A DNA stretch of 64,000 bases from Acidithiobacillus thiooxidans ATCC 19377 (GTDB lineage: Bacteria; Pseudomonadota; Gammaproteobacteria; Acidithiobacillales; Acidithiobacillaceae), in assembly GCF_009662475.1 (NCBI RefSeq), contig NZ_CP045571.1:742501-806500 (forward strand). Reading direction: 5' to 3'. Position 1 is the stretch's first letter. Each line of letters begins with the position of its first letter. Below, one piece after another: positions 38,457 through 46,636 of the stretch. A model generated the notes under the pieces. That model was not told the origin of the DNA. It did no database searches and saw only the letters and a program-made list of their open reading frames with translations. The translations under genes and the position numbers were made by a program.

Positions 38457-39863
38457 ATGGCTGATGCTTTGCTGATTATTGAGGACGAGATTTTTCTGGG
38501 CCGGGAAATGTGCCGCTTTTTTGAAAAGGAAGGCTGGGAAGTGCATTGGGCGGAACGCTTTGCCGATGCCGAAGAGCTCTTGTTGAGGCAGGATCTCAGC
38601 CCTCTGGTGACCCTGGCGGATCTCAACCTTCCGGATGGTAACAGTCTCGATTTGTTGGAAAAGGTGCGGGCTAAAGGCGGTACCGGAGAATGGATTTTTC
38701 TGACAGCCTTCGGGAGCGTGCCCGATTCGGTGCGGGCTTTGCGGCTGGGCGCCTACGATTTTCTGGAAAAGCCCTGTGAAATGGAGCGTCTGGAGATGGT
38801 GGTGCGTTCGGCTGGTCGGGGTGCCCGCGCCCAGCGTCGGGTGGCGGAAGATACCTCCAACCAGCATCGCCGCTATCGTCCCGAAACCTATCTGGGAGAA
38901 AGTCCGGCTGCCGCTAACGTGCGCAGCATGCTCGATCGCCTCAGTCAGGTTCCTTATAGTGCCCTGGTGATTTCAGGAGAAACGGGCACGGGTAAAGGAC
39001 TGGCTGCGCGCATTTTGCATTATAGTGGCGCTCAGGCTGGCGGCCCCATGGTGGAAATCAACTGTGCGGCTTTGCCCCGGGAATTGCTGGAATCCGAGTT
39101 GTTTGGATATGAGCCCGGAGCATTTACCGGGGCCGCCGTGCGCCATCGGGGGCTGGTGGAGCAGGCCAGCGGCGGCACCCTGTTTCTGGATGAAATTTCG
39201 GAAATGGAGCTCGAACTCCAGGCCAAGTTGTTGAAAGTCATTGAAGATCACAGCCTGCGCCGACTGGGAGGGGATCGCCCCATTGCCGTGGATGTGCGTT
39301 TTATTGCCGCCAGTAATCGGGATCTGGATGCGCAGGTAGCTCAGGGTGCTTTTCGTGCCGATTTGTTCCATCGTCTGAGCGTATTTCGTCTGGCTTTGCC
39401 TTCCCTGCGCGAGCGTAAGACGGATCTCCATGAACTGGTACCGCATTTTGTGGCGGAATTCAATGCTCAGGCTGGCAAGCGCGTGCATTATATCAGCCCG
39501 GCCGTGTGGGCTGCGCTGGAGTCTTATGACTGGCCTGGAAATGTCCGGGAACTGCGTAATGTGATTGAGCGGGCAGTGCTGTTTTCCGAAACCGAAGAAC
39601 TGCCCAGGGAATGGCTGCAGTTGCCCGGAAATCTGAATAACGCCTGTCCGGCCCCATCTGGCTGTCCGGTGGATGACCAGCATATTATTCTGCCCATGGA
39701 TGGCAGCATGGATCTGGAGGCTATGGAACGGCAGATTCTCCAGCAGGTGCTGAGTCTGACCGAGGGTAATGTCACCAAGGCCGCGCGGGTATTGGGGATT
39801 ACCCGCGAGACGCTGCGCTATCGGGTCCGCAAACATGGCCTGGGAGATGACGGGGAGTCTTGA
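38457..39863 (+). CDS. Sigma54-dependent response regulator, NtrC type
   Basis: The 468-residue protein has three domains in order: a receiver (1-120) with acceptor aspartate 55 and the D-D pair in IIEDE; an AAA+ activator domain (about 145-380) with Walker A GETGTGKG, the sigma54-contacting GAFTGA loop, Walker B GGTLFLDEI and the arginine region DLFHRLSVF; and a Fis-type helix-turn-helix (about 425-460, NVTKAARVLGITRETLRYRV). All parts needed to open sigma54 promoters are present. Its targets are not evident; I found no convincing GG-N10-GC element before nearby genes. A phd-vapC module follows. Confidence 0.94.
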   Translation: MADALLIIEDEIFLGREMCRFFEKEGWEVHWAERFADAEELLLRQDLSPLVTLADLNLPDGNSLDLLEKVRAKGGTGEWIFLTAFGSVPDSVRALRLGAYDFLEKPCEMERLEMVVRSAGRGARAQRRVAEDTSNQHRRYRPETYLGESPAAANVRSMLDRLSQVPYSALVISGETGTGKGLAARILHYSGAQAGGPMVEINCAALPRELLESELFGYEPGAFTGAAVRHRGLVEQASGGTLFLDEISEMELELQAKLLKVIEDHSLRRLGGDRPIAVDVRFIAASNRDLDAQVAQGAFRADLFHRLSVFRLALPSLRERKTDLHELVPHFVAEFNAQAGKRVHYISPAVWAALESYDWPGNVRELRNVIERAVLFSETEELPREWLQLPGNLNNACPAPSGCPVDDQHIILPMDGSMDLEAMERQILQQVLSLTEGNVTKAARVLGITRETLRYRVRKHGLGDDGES

Positions 39864-39920
39864 CAGGGCCGCCTAGGTACAATTAATCTGGTCTTAGACT
39901 GGTTTAAGGAGAGGTCAGCG

Positions 39921-40163
39921 ATGCCTGAAATTGGTGCCTACGAGGCAAAGACGCATTTGTCCGAGATCCTGGATCGGGTGCGTCAAGGGGAACGATTTAT
40001 CATCACGAAACACGGGCAGGCAGTGGCCGAGTTACAGCCACCCAAAGGCCAAGGAACTGAGGAACGGCGGGCGGCTGTGGCGCGCCTGAAAGCGTTCCAG
40101 GCCAGCCATGACCTGCAGGGCGTATCCTTGCGCGAGTTGATTGACGCGGGACGCAAATACTGA
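39921..40163 (+). CDS. Phd/YefM-family antitoxin
   Basis: The 80-residue protein has the Phd N-terminal dimer domain (IGAYEAKTHLSEILDRVRQG, then FIITKHGQAVAELQP) and a short toxin-binding tail (GVSLRELIDAGRKY). An AAGGAGAG ribosome site precedes the ATG. Its stop TGA shares one base with the toxin start. The region before it contains GTCTTAGAC and TTGACA sequences that could form its operator and promoter, but spacing of the boxes is not clear. Confidence 0.92.
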   Translation: MPEIGAYEAKTHLSEILDRVRQGERFIITKHGQAVAELQPPKGQGTEERRAAVARLKAFQASHDLQGVSLRELIDAGRKY

Positions 40164-40576
40164 TGACTTTTATCGCCGATGCTTCCATGACCCTGGCTTG
40201 GTGTTTTCGGGATGAAACCGCCGAATTCCCAAACCGGGTGCGTGAGCGGCTGCTGGTAGAGGGACTTTGTGTGCCCGCACATTGGGCGTTGGAGGTCTGC
40301 AATGCACTCCTGGCCGGTGCGCGACGCGGACGTATCACCATGCCAGAATTGCGTGAACTGCTGCCCGACCTGCGTTTGCTGCCAGAAGCCATAGATCATC
40401 AGACGGATGCCGCAGCGTGGTCCGCGACCTTGGACCTGGCGGATGAACATGGTTTGACGATCTATGATGCGGCCTATCTGGAATTGGCTTTGCGGAAAAA
40501 ACTGCCACTGGCGACGCTGGATAAGCAGCTCCTTGCGGCGGCTCTAGCAGTGGGTGTTGCACTTGTACCAGAGTGA
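40163..40576 (+). CDS. vapC: PIN-domain ribonuclease toxin (VapC)
   Basis: The 137-residue protein is a PIN toxin with the acidic metal site intact: aspartate in FIADASMTLAW (about 5), glutamate in HWALEVCNAL (about 43), and the aspartates in HGLTIYDAAYLELA and LATLDKQL near 100-118. VapC toxins cleave tRNA or rRNA in growing cells until neutralised. It is coupled to the Phd-type antitoxin by a TGATG overlap. It sits between the sigma54 regulator and the hopanoid operon. Confidence 0.93.
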   Translation: MTFIADASMTLAWCFRDETAEFPNRVRERLLVEGLCVPAHWALEVCNALLAGARRGRITMPELRELLPDLRLLPEAIDHQTDAAAWSATLDLADEHGLTIYDAAYLELALRKKLPLATLDKQLLAAALAVGVALVPE

Positions 40577-40590
40577 TTTGGTGATTTTCA

Positions 40591-40619
40591 TTACACTCCA
40601 TTGAGGATCCTACTATACT
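40591..40619 (+). promoter_or_regulatory. Promoter of the hopanoid operon
   Basis: TTACAC (40591-40596) and TATACT (40614-40619) are separated by 17 bases and lie about 110 bases before the squalene synthase start. Both boxes are close to the sigma70 consensus. The long leader that follows shows no riboswitch that I recognise. Confidence 0.6.
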
Positions 40620-40727
40620 TGCGGAATTGTTGCGGGATCGTTACATTGCCGCGATGCAACGGGTCAGCACTGGCGCCCGGACCAAAATAGAACAAGGAGT
40701 TTGGATGTCACCAGTCAGGACCGCCGC

Positions 40728-41768
40728 ATGACTGCGGCGCTAGATCAGGCTTTAGCCTGGCAGCAACATAGCCTGCAACTTGTTTCCCGCACTTTTGCGC
40801 TGACCATCCCGCAATTGCCTGAGTCTTTGCGCGTCGCGGTGGGAAATGGTTATTTGCTGTGCCGCATTGCCGATACCATTGAAGATGATCCGACCATGCC
40901 CTGGGAAGAAAAAGCCCACTGGCAGCAGGTATTTTTGCAGGTAGTCGAGGGACACGAAGATCCGGCAGTATTTGCCGGAGGTTTTGGCGCTCAACTGTCT
41001 GCGGATATGCCTGCTGCCGAACATGACCTGGTGCGTCATACGGCCGATGTCGTGCAGATTACCCACAGTTTCAGTGCCAGCCAGCAAGCGGCTCTGGCGC
41101 GCTGTGTGCGCATCATGGGGGCGGGCATGGCCGAGTTTCAGCAGCACGCCTCCCTGAAAGGGCTGGTGGACATGCCCGCTATGGATCATTACTGCTATGT
41201 GGTGGCGGGCGTGGTCGGCGAAATGCTGACCAGCCTTTTTGTGGAGTACGAACCGCGTTTGCGTGCTCAGGAAACAGAAATGCAAGGTCTGGCGGTGTCT
41301 TTTGGTCAGGGCCTGCAAATGACCAATATTCTCAAGGATATCTGGGATGACTGGGCACGCGGGGTCAGTTGGATGCCGTCCAGCGTGTTTGCTCAGTATG
41401 GTTGTGATATTGCCGCCGTCCAGCCCGGCAGTCACGACCCGGGCTTTCAGGCCGCCTTGCAAAACCTGCTGGATATTGCCGCCGAACATCTGGAAAACGC
41501 GCTGCAATATACCCTGATGATTCCTGCGGATCAGACCGGCATGCGTGATTTTTGCCTCTGGGCCCTGGCGATGGCCGTGCTGACTTTACGGCGTATTGCC
41601 GAGAATCCGGCTTTTGCATCGGGTGCTGAGGTGAAAATCAGTCGTAATAGTGTGCAGTGGGTAGTCATGTTATCCAAGCTCATGCATCGTTCGGATGGGT
41701 TGTTGCTGGCCAGTTTCCGGGCTGGCATTAAACCCCTGCGCAAAACGGCACGGGTAGCGACCGCATGA
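40728..41768 (+). CDS. Squalene synthase, single-enzyme (Erg9/SQS) type
   Basis: The 346-residue protein should join two farnesyl diphosphates and reduce the product to squalene. It has both aspartate-rich motifs, DTIEDDP at about 50-56 and DIWDDWARG at about 206-214, plus SRTFALTIPQLPESLR and YCYVVAGVVGEMLTSLF, which resemble eukaryotic-type squalene synthases more than the shorter HpnC and HpnD. No hpnC/hpnD/hpnE set is in the window. I chose the ATG at 40728 with AGGA 7 bases before it; a TTG at 40701 adds nine residues but is too close to its ribosome site. Its stop overlaps the shc start by four bases. Confidence 0.85.
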   Translation: MTAALDQALAWQQHSLQLVSRTFALTIPQLPESLRVAVGNGYLLCRIADTIEDDPTMPWEEKAHWQQVFLQVVEGHEDPAVFAGGFGAQLSADMPAAEHDLVRHTADVVQITHSFSASQQAALARCVRIMGAGMAEFQQHASLKGLVDMPAMDHYCYVVAGVVGEMLTSLFVEYEPRLRAQETEMQGLAVSFGQGLQMTNILKDIWDDWARGVSWMPSSVFAQYGCDIAAVQPGSHDPGFQAALQNLLDIAAEHLENALQYTLMIPADQTGMRDFCLWALAMAVLTLRRIAENPAFASGAEVKISRNSVQWVVMLSKLMHRSDGLLLASFRAGIKPLRKTARVATA

Positions 41769-43732
41769 ACCGTGTCCTGCAGCCGTTACCGCTGGTGGGC
41801 GGATATTTGCGTCGCACGCTGGAGCAGACCCTCGACGGGGCGCTGGAGCACGCCCAGTCGGTACTCCTGGAGAAACAGGCCCCTGATGGGCACTGGTGTT
41901 TTGAATTTGAGGCGGACTGCACCATTCCGGCCGAATTTATTCTGATGCAACATTATATGGATGAGCGTGATGCGGCGCTGGAGTCCAAAATGGTGGTGTA
42001 TTTGCGCAGCAAGCAGGCGGATCACGGCGGTTGGCCGCTGTATTATGGGGGGCATTTTGATTTGAGTGCTTCCGTGAAGGCCTATTACGCGCTGAAGCTG
42101 GCGGGAGATGCGCCGGATCTGCCCCACATGCGTCGCGCCAGAGAAGCCATCCTCGCCCATGGCGGTGCCGAACATGCCAATGTGTTCACCCGAATCACTT
42201 TGGCCCTGTTTGCCCAGGTGCCTTGGCGTGCCGTGCCTTCCATCCCGGTGGAAGTGATACTTTTGCCGCGCTGGTTTCCTTTTCAGATTTACAAGGTGGC
42301 GTCCTGGTCACGGACCGTCATGGTGCCTCTTTTTATTTTATGCAGCCTCAAGGCCCAGGCCAAAAATCCCTTGCAGGTGCATATTCGCGAATTATTTCGT
42401 CACCCTCCGGAACAAATTCAGGACTACTTTGCGGCATCGCGACAGGGCTTGGTGGCGCGCAGTTTTCTGGCTCTGGATCGTTTTTGGGGATTTATTGAAA
42501 ACTGGATTCCTGCAGCCATTCGCCGCATTGCGGTACGTCGCGCCGAACAGTGGTTTACGGCCCGGATTAATGGCGAAGATGGTCTGAATGGCATTTTTCC
42601 GGCCATGGTCAATGCCCATGAAGCCCTGGCTTTGTTGGGCTATGCGCCGGAGCATCCCTACCGTCAGGCCACGGGTGCGGCGCTGCGCAAGCTGGTGGTG
42701 GAGCGCGCTGAGGATGCCTACTGTCAGCCCTGTATGTCACCGGTCTGGGACACCTGTCTGGCCCTTCATGCGTTGCTGGAAGCTGACGCTGTTGAGGAAT
42801 CCGGTGGATCAGACAGAATTACCGGCGAACAGGAAAAAGCCATTGCCTGGCTCAAGGAGCGGCAGATTTGCAGTGATCCTGGAGACTGGCAGGTGCAGCG
42901 CCCGCAGCTGGCGGGCGGTGGCTGGGCTTTTCAGTATGCGAATCCCTACTATCCCGATCTGGATGATACGGCGGCAGTGGCCTGGGCCCTGGCGCGTGCC
43001 GGGCGTCCTGAAGATCGGGAAAGTATCGAAAAAGCGGCAAACTGGCTGACGGGAATGCAATCCCGCAATGGTGGGTTTGGTGCCTATGATGTGGATAATA
43101 CCCACTATTATCTCAATGAAATCCCGTTTGCTGATCATAAGGCCTTGCTGGATCCGCCGACAGCGGATGTGACGGGCAGGGTGGTGGCCTTTCTTGGCTA
43201 CCTGGGCAGGCCCCGTGATCGCGATGTGCTGCGCCGGGCCGTCGCTTATTTGTTGCGTGAGCAGGAGTCTTCCGGGGCCTGGTTTGGACGTTGGGGGACC
43301 AACTATATTTATGGAACCTGGTCGGTACTGATGGCTCTGGGAGAGTTGCAGGATCCTTCCTTGCAACCGGCCATGGACCGGGCCGCTGACTGGTTGCGGG
43401 CCATGCAGCAGGAAGATGGTGGTTGGGGGGAAAATAACGATTCCTACGCAGAGCCCGGCCTGGCGGGAGCTGGTCAGGTTTCTACGGCGGCCCAGACTGC
43501 CTGGGCCTGCCTGGGTTTGATGGCGGCGGGAGATCGCGGCTCCATCGCCCTGCGCCGGGGTATTCAGTGGTTACAGACCCATCAGAATGGTGAAGGTGAT
43601 TGGCAGGATCCTTTTTTTAATGCGCCTGGCTTCCCCAAAGTATTTTACCTTATTTATCATGGCTATAATTTTTATTTCCCGCTTTGGGCGCTGGCCCGTT
43701 TCCGGAATTTGGGATGCAGCCGCAGCGGATAG
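41765..43732 (+). CDS. shc: Squalene-hopene cyclase
   Basis: Shc (HpnF) cyclises squalene to hopene and diplopterol at the inner membrane. The 655-residue protein has the catalytic DxDD motif in YYPDLDDTAAV at about 400, and QW repeats that brace the double alpha-barrel, including QSRNGGFGAYD, QESSGAWFGRWG, QQEDGGWGENN and QNGEGDWQDP. The C-terminal YLIYHGYNFYFPLWALARF is typical. Length is normal. It is coupled to squalene synthase by an ATGA overlap and overlaps hpnG by 19 bases. Confidence 0.97.
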   Translation: MNRVLQPLPLVGGYLRRTLEQTLDGALEHAQSVLLEKQAPDGHWCFEFEADCTIPAEFILMQHYMDERDAALESKMVVYLRSKQADHGGWPLYYGGHFDLSASVKAYYALKLAGDAPDLPHMRRAREAILAHGGAEHANVFTRITLALFAQVPWRAVPSIPVEVILLPRWFPFQIYKVASWSRTVMVPLFILCSLKAQAKNPLQVHIRELFRHPPEQIQDYFAASRQGLVARSFLALDRFWGFIENWIPAAIRRIAVRRAEQWFTARINGEDGLNGIFPAMVNAHEALALLGYAPEHPYRQATGAALRKLVVERAEDAYCQPCMSPVWDTCLALHALLEADAVEESGGSDRITGEQEKAIAWLKERQICSDPGDWQVQRPQLAGGGWAFQYANPYYPDLDDTAAVAWALARAGRPEDRESIEKAANWLTGMQSRNGGFGAYDVDNTHYYLNEIPFADHKALLDPPTADVTGRVVAFLGYLGRPRDRDVLRRAVAYLLREQESSGAWFGRWGTNYIYGTWSVLMALGELQDPSLQPAMDRAADWLRAMQQEDGGWGENNDSYAEPGLAGAGQVSTAAQTAWACLGLMAAGDRGSIALRRGIQWLQTHQNGEGDWQDPFFNAPGFPKVFYLIYHGYNFYFPLWALARFRNLGCSRSG

Positions 43733-44436
43733 GTATCGTTGTGGCGCTGGCTGCCGAGGCGCGCATCCTTTTGTCCGGGAAGTTGCGCTACCAGACAGTG
43801 ATGGAAATTGCGCCGCAGCTTTGCATGGTGGTTTCGGGAATGGGTCCAATACGGGCTGATCAGGCGGCTGAACAGTTGTTGCAAGCCGGAGTAGGCAGAC
43901 TCTTGTCCTGGGGCACTGCCGGCGGCTTGAATCCTGCCTGTCGGGCCGGGGATTTGCTGGTTCCCGAGCACATATTCTGGGCAGGACGTAGTTGGTCTGC
44001 CGACGCGGGCTGGCGGAGTGCGCTGTTGCAAAAATTTTCCGAAAAAGTGCTGGCTGGGGAGCTTTGTTCGGTCAGTGAAGCCTGTGCTTCGGTGGCGGCC
44101 AAGGCCCAACTCCGGGCAGATTATCCGGAAGCCCAAGCGGTGGATATGGAAAGCGGAGTCGTGGCGCAACGGGCAGCACAAGCCGGGATTCCTTTTCTGG
44201 CGATTCGCAGCGTGGTGGACCCTGCCCATCAGTCCATTCCCGCTATAGCCATGCACAGTGTTGATGGTTATGGTCGTCCCCAAATTTTGCCCCTGTTGCG
44301 GGGATTGTTACTTCATCCGGGCGATTTGCCGCCACTCATGGGTTTGGGCCGGCAGATGCAGGCCGCCGTAAACACCCTGCGTCTGGTTCAGCCGCACCTG
44401 GTTCAGCCGCATTTGCGGGAAGCCAACAGCGTATGA
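43714..44436 (+). CDS. hpnG: Adenosylhopane nucleosidase HpnG
   Basis: HpnG removes adenine from adenosylhopane to leave ribosylhopane. The 240-residue protein is of the nucleoside phosphorylase superfamily (IGIVVALAAEARILL at the N-terminus, VVSGMGPIRADQAAEQLL, LLSWGTAGGLNPACRAGDL and AVDMESGVVAQRA). The VDMES motif holds the ribose-binding residues. I chose the ATG at 43714, inside the end of shc, because it gives the family N-terminus; the frame from 43684 adds ten residues. Its stop overlaps the hpnA start by four bases. Confidence 0.9.
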   Translation: MQPQRIGIVVALAAEARILLSGKLRYQTVMEIAPQLCMVVSGMGPIRADQAAEQLLQAGVGRLLSWGTAGGLNPACRAGDLLVPEHIFWAGRSWSADAGWRSALLQKFSEKVLAGELCSVSEACASVAAKAQLRADYPEAQAVDMESGVVAQRAAQAGIPFLAIRSVVDPAHQSIPAIAMHSVDGYGRPQILPLLRGLLLHPGDLPPLMGLGRQMQAAVNTLRLVQPHLVQPHLREANSV

Positions 44437-45422
44437 AAGCCTTATTGACGGGTGCCTCGGGTTTTGTCGGCGGAGCGGTGCTACGCCGCCTGCTCGCTGA
44501 AGGACTGGAAGTACGAGTGTTACATCGCAGCGGTGCGGATTCCAGCAATTGGGAAGGTCTGGATGTGGAGCCGGTGCTGGGAGACCTGGCTGATGCTCAG
44601 GCTTTGGATAAAGTCGTAGCGGGTTGCCAGCTGGTTTTTCATGTGGCGGCGGATTATCGTCTCTGGGTGCCTGATCCACAGTCTATGTACGCGGCCAACG
44701 TCAGCGCCTCGGAGCGTTTGGCCCGGGCGGCTTTGGACGCCGGGGTGGAGCGCATGGTTTATACCAGCAGCGTTGCCGTGCTGGGTCATTATGCCGATGG
44801 CCGGGTGGCGGATGAGGCGGCTCCTTCCCGTCTTGCCGATATGATCGGGCATTATAAACGCTCCAAATTTATGGCTGAGGAAGCTCTGCAACAGCTTTGT
44901 CAGAATGAGTCTGCACCCATTGTGATTGTGAACCCCTCCACACCTGTCGGGCCTGCAGACCGCAAGCCGACGCCGACCGGGCGGCTGGTGCGGGATGCTG
45001 CTGCCGGGAAAATGCCCGCCTATGTGGATACCGGACTGAATGTGGTGCATGTGGATGATGTCGCCATGGGCCACTGGCAGGCCTATTTGCACGGAGAGCC
45101 GGGACAACGCTACATTCTTGGCGGTGATAATTTGTCCTTGCAGGCTATTTTGACCCGCATTGCCGGACTTACCGGAAAGCGTTCACCCCTATTCCGTATT
45201 CCTCGCAAAATGTTATTCCCCCTGGCTTGGGCCGCAGAAAATGTGGTCCGTGCGCGTGGCCGGGGTACTCCTTTGGTGACCATGGATGAGTTGCGGATGG
45301 CCGCTCACAAAATGTATTTTTCCTCACAGAAAGCTGAAGAAATGCTGCATTATGTCCATCGTCCCGCCGAAGAGGCCCTGCGCGATGCGGTAAGGTGGTT
45401 TGCGGAAAATCATTATCTTTAG
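44433..45422 (+). CDS. hpnA: Hopanoid-associated sugar epimerase HpnA
   Basis: HpnA is an extended SDR protein found in hopanoid clusters, probably acting on the sugar-derived side chain; its reaction is not established. The 329-residue protein has the Rossmann motif GASGFVGGAVLRRL at 7-20, a YTSSVAVLG stretch, and the catalytic YKRSKFMAE at about 145. NPSTPVGPADRKPTPTGRLV is a conserved block of this subgroup. It overlaps hpnG and is followed by hpnI after 38 bases. Confidence 0.93.
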   Translation: MKALLTGASGFVGGAVLRRLLAEGLEVRVLHRSGADSSNWEGLDVEPVLGDLADAQALDKVVAGCQLVFHVAADYRLWVPDPQSMYAANVSASERLARAALDAGVERMVYTSSVAVLGHYADGRVADEAAPSRLADMIGHYKRSKFMAEEALQQLCQNESAPIVIVNPSTPVGPADRKPTPTGRLVRDAAAGKMPAYVDTGLNVVHVDDVAMGHWQAYLHGEPGQRYILGGDNLSLQAILTRIAGLTGKRSPLFRIPRKMLFPLAWAAENVVRARGRGTPLVTMDELRMAAHKMYFSSQKAEEMLHYVHRPAEEALRDAVRWFAENHYL

Positions 45423-45460
45423 GCTGATTCAATAACTCACCGTTCAGGATATAACTGCTT

Positions 45461-46636
45461 ATGGGTTTTGAGGAAGGGCTGTTGGGCTTGGCGTTTCTGC
45501 TGGCTTTGGCGGCTTTGGGTTATCAATTGCTGGCCATGTGGGTGCTGCGTGTCTGGCAACCGGTCCTGACGAATACGGATGCCACTTTTTTACCCCATAC
45601 CATTCAAGATTTGCCCGCTCTCAGTCTGCTTAAGCCCCTGCATGGAGATGATGGCAACCTCTATGCCTGCCTGCGTAGTTTTTGTCTGCAGGATTATCCC
45701 CGTTACGAAATGGTCTGCGGCGTGCAGGACGCCGCTGATCCGGCAGTTGCCGTGGTCCAGCGCTTGCAACAGGAATTTCCTGCTCTGCCCCTGCGCTGGA
45801 TACTGAGCGACAAGCTATTGGGTTGTAACCCCAAAGTGAATAATCTTGCGGGTATTTTGGCGGCCTGCAATCACGATTTACTGCTGATCAGCGATGCCGA
45901 CATCGTGGTGGGACCGCAGTATTTGCATCATCTGCTAACGCCGCTGATGGATTCTCAGACCGGTGTGCTGACCTGTTTATATCGCGGGCTTCCTGATCAT
46001 CATTTCAGCTCCAGATTGCTTGCCAGCCAAATCAACAGCCTTTTTCTGCCTTCTGTACGGGTCTCTGCGCACTTGGGTCCCAATATATTTTGTGGAGGGG
46101 CAACCATGGCCTTGCAGTGTTCGACCCTGGAGGCGATAGGCGGGCTGGAAAGCCTGGCTGATCAACTGGCGGACGATTACTGGCTGGGAGCCCGTGCCCG
46201 CCAGCTCGGAAAAGCCACCATACTGTCGGATTATGTGGTGGATACGCAGGTCCATGAGGCCAGTTTTCGGACATTTTACCAACATGCCCTGCGCTGGTCG
46301 CGGACCACACGCAGTGTTCAGCCTCTAGGCCACTTTTTTTCTTTTTTCAGTTATCCACTACCGCTGGTTGCGGTTTTGACGCCCTGGATGTTTTGGGGGG
46401 CCGGTTATTGGGGGATCATACCGCTGGGTATGGTTCTCTTGTTGCGCCTCGTGTACCATAGGCAAATTATGCACAAACTCGGTGCAACAGATTCTTTGGG
46501 TGCGGCCCTGCTGGCAGATTTTTTGGGGCTGTGGATTTGGTTTCATGCCCTCTTTGCGCGGCGCGTTGCCTGGAGAGGGTCACAATATGCAGTCACCGCC
46601 GACGGGCGACTGAACGGCCACGATGGAGTAACATAA
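45461..46636 (+). CDS. hpnI: Hopanoid glycosyltransferase HpnI
   Basis: HpnI transfers N-acetylglucosamine to bacteriohopanetetrol. The 391-residue membrane protein is a GT2/GT21 enzyme like ceramide glucosyltransferase: an N-terminal helix (about 8-28), a cytosolic GT-A domain with SDADIVVG and DDYWLGARARQLG as the D2 and D3 motifs and the LRWSRTTR form of QxxRW, then hydrophobic helices from about 290. It works with HpnK and HpnJ to make the cyclitol ether headgroup. Its stop shares one base with the hpnJ start. Confidence 0.93.
   Translation: MGFEEGLLGLAFLLALAALGYQLLAMWVLRVWQPVLTNTDATFLPHTIQDLPALSLLKPLHGDDGNLYACLRSFCLQDYPRYEMVCGVQDAADPAVAVVQRLQQEFPALPLRWILSDKLLGCNPKVNNLAGILAACNHDLLLISDADIVVGPQYLHHLLTPLMDSQTGVLTCLYRGLPDHHFSSRLLASQINSLFLPSVRVSAHLGPNIFCGGATMALQCSTLEAIGGLESLADQLADDYWLGARARQLGKATILSDYVVDTQVHEASFRTFYQHALRWSRTTRSVQPLGHFFSFFSYPLPLVAVLTPWMFWGAGYWGIIPLGMVLLLRLVYHRQIMHKLGATDSLGAALLADFLGLWIWFHALFARRVAWRGSQYAVTADGRLNGHDGVT

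Noticed and set aside
40620-40727. Riboswitch in the leader of the hopanoid operon
   Set aside because: The leader is about 110 bases and shows no motif I know; only short stems can be drawn.
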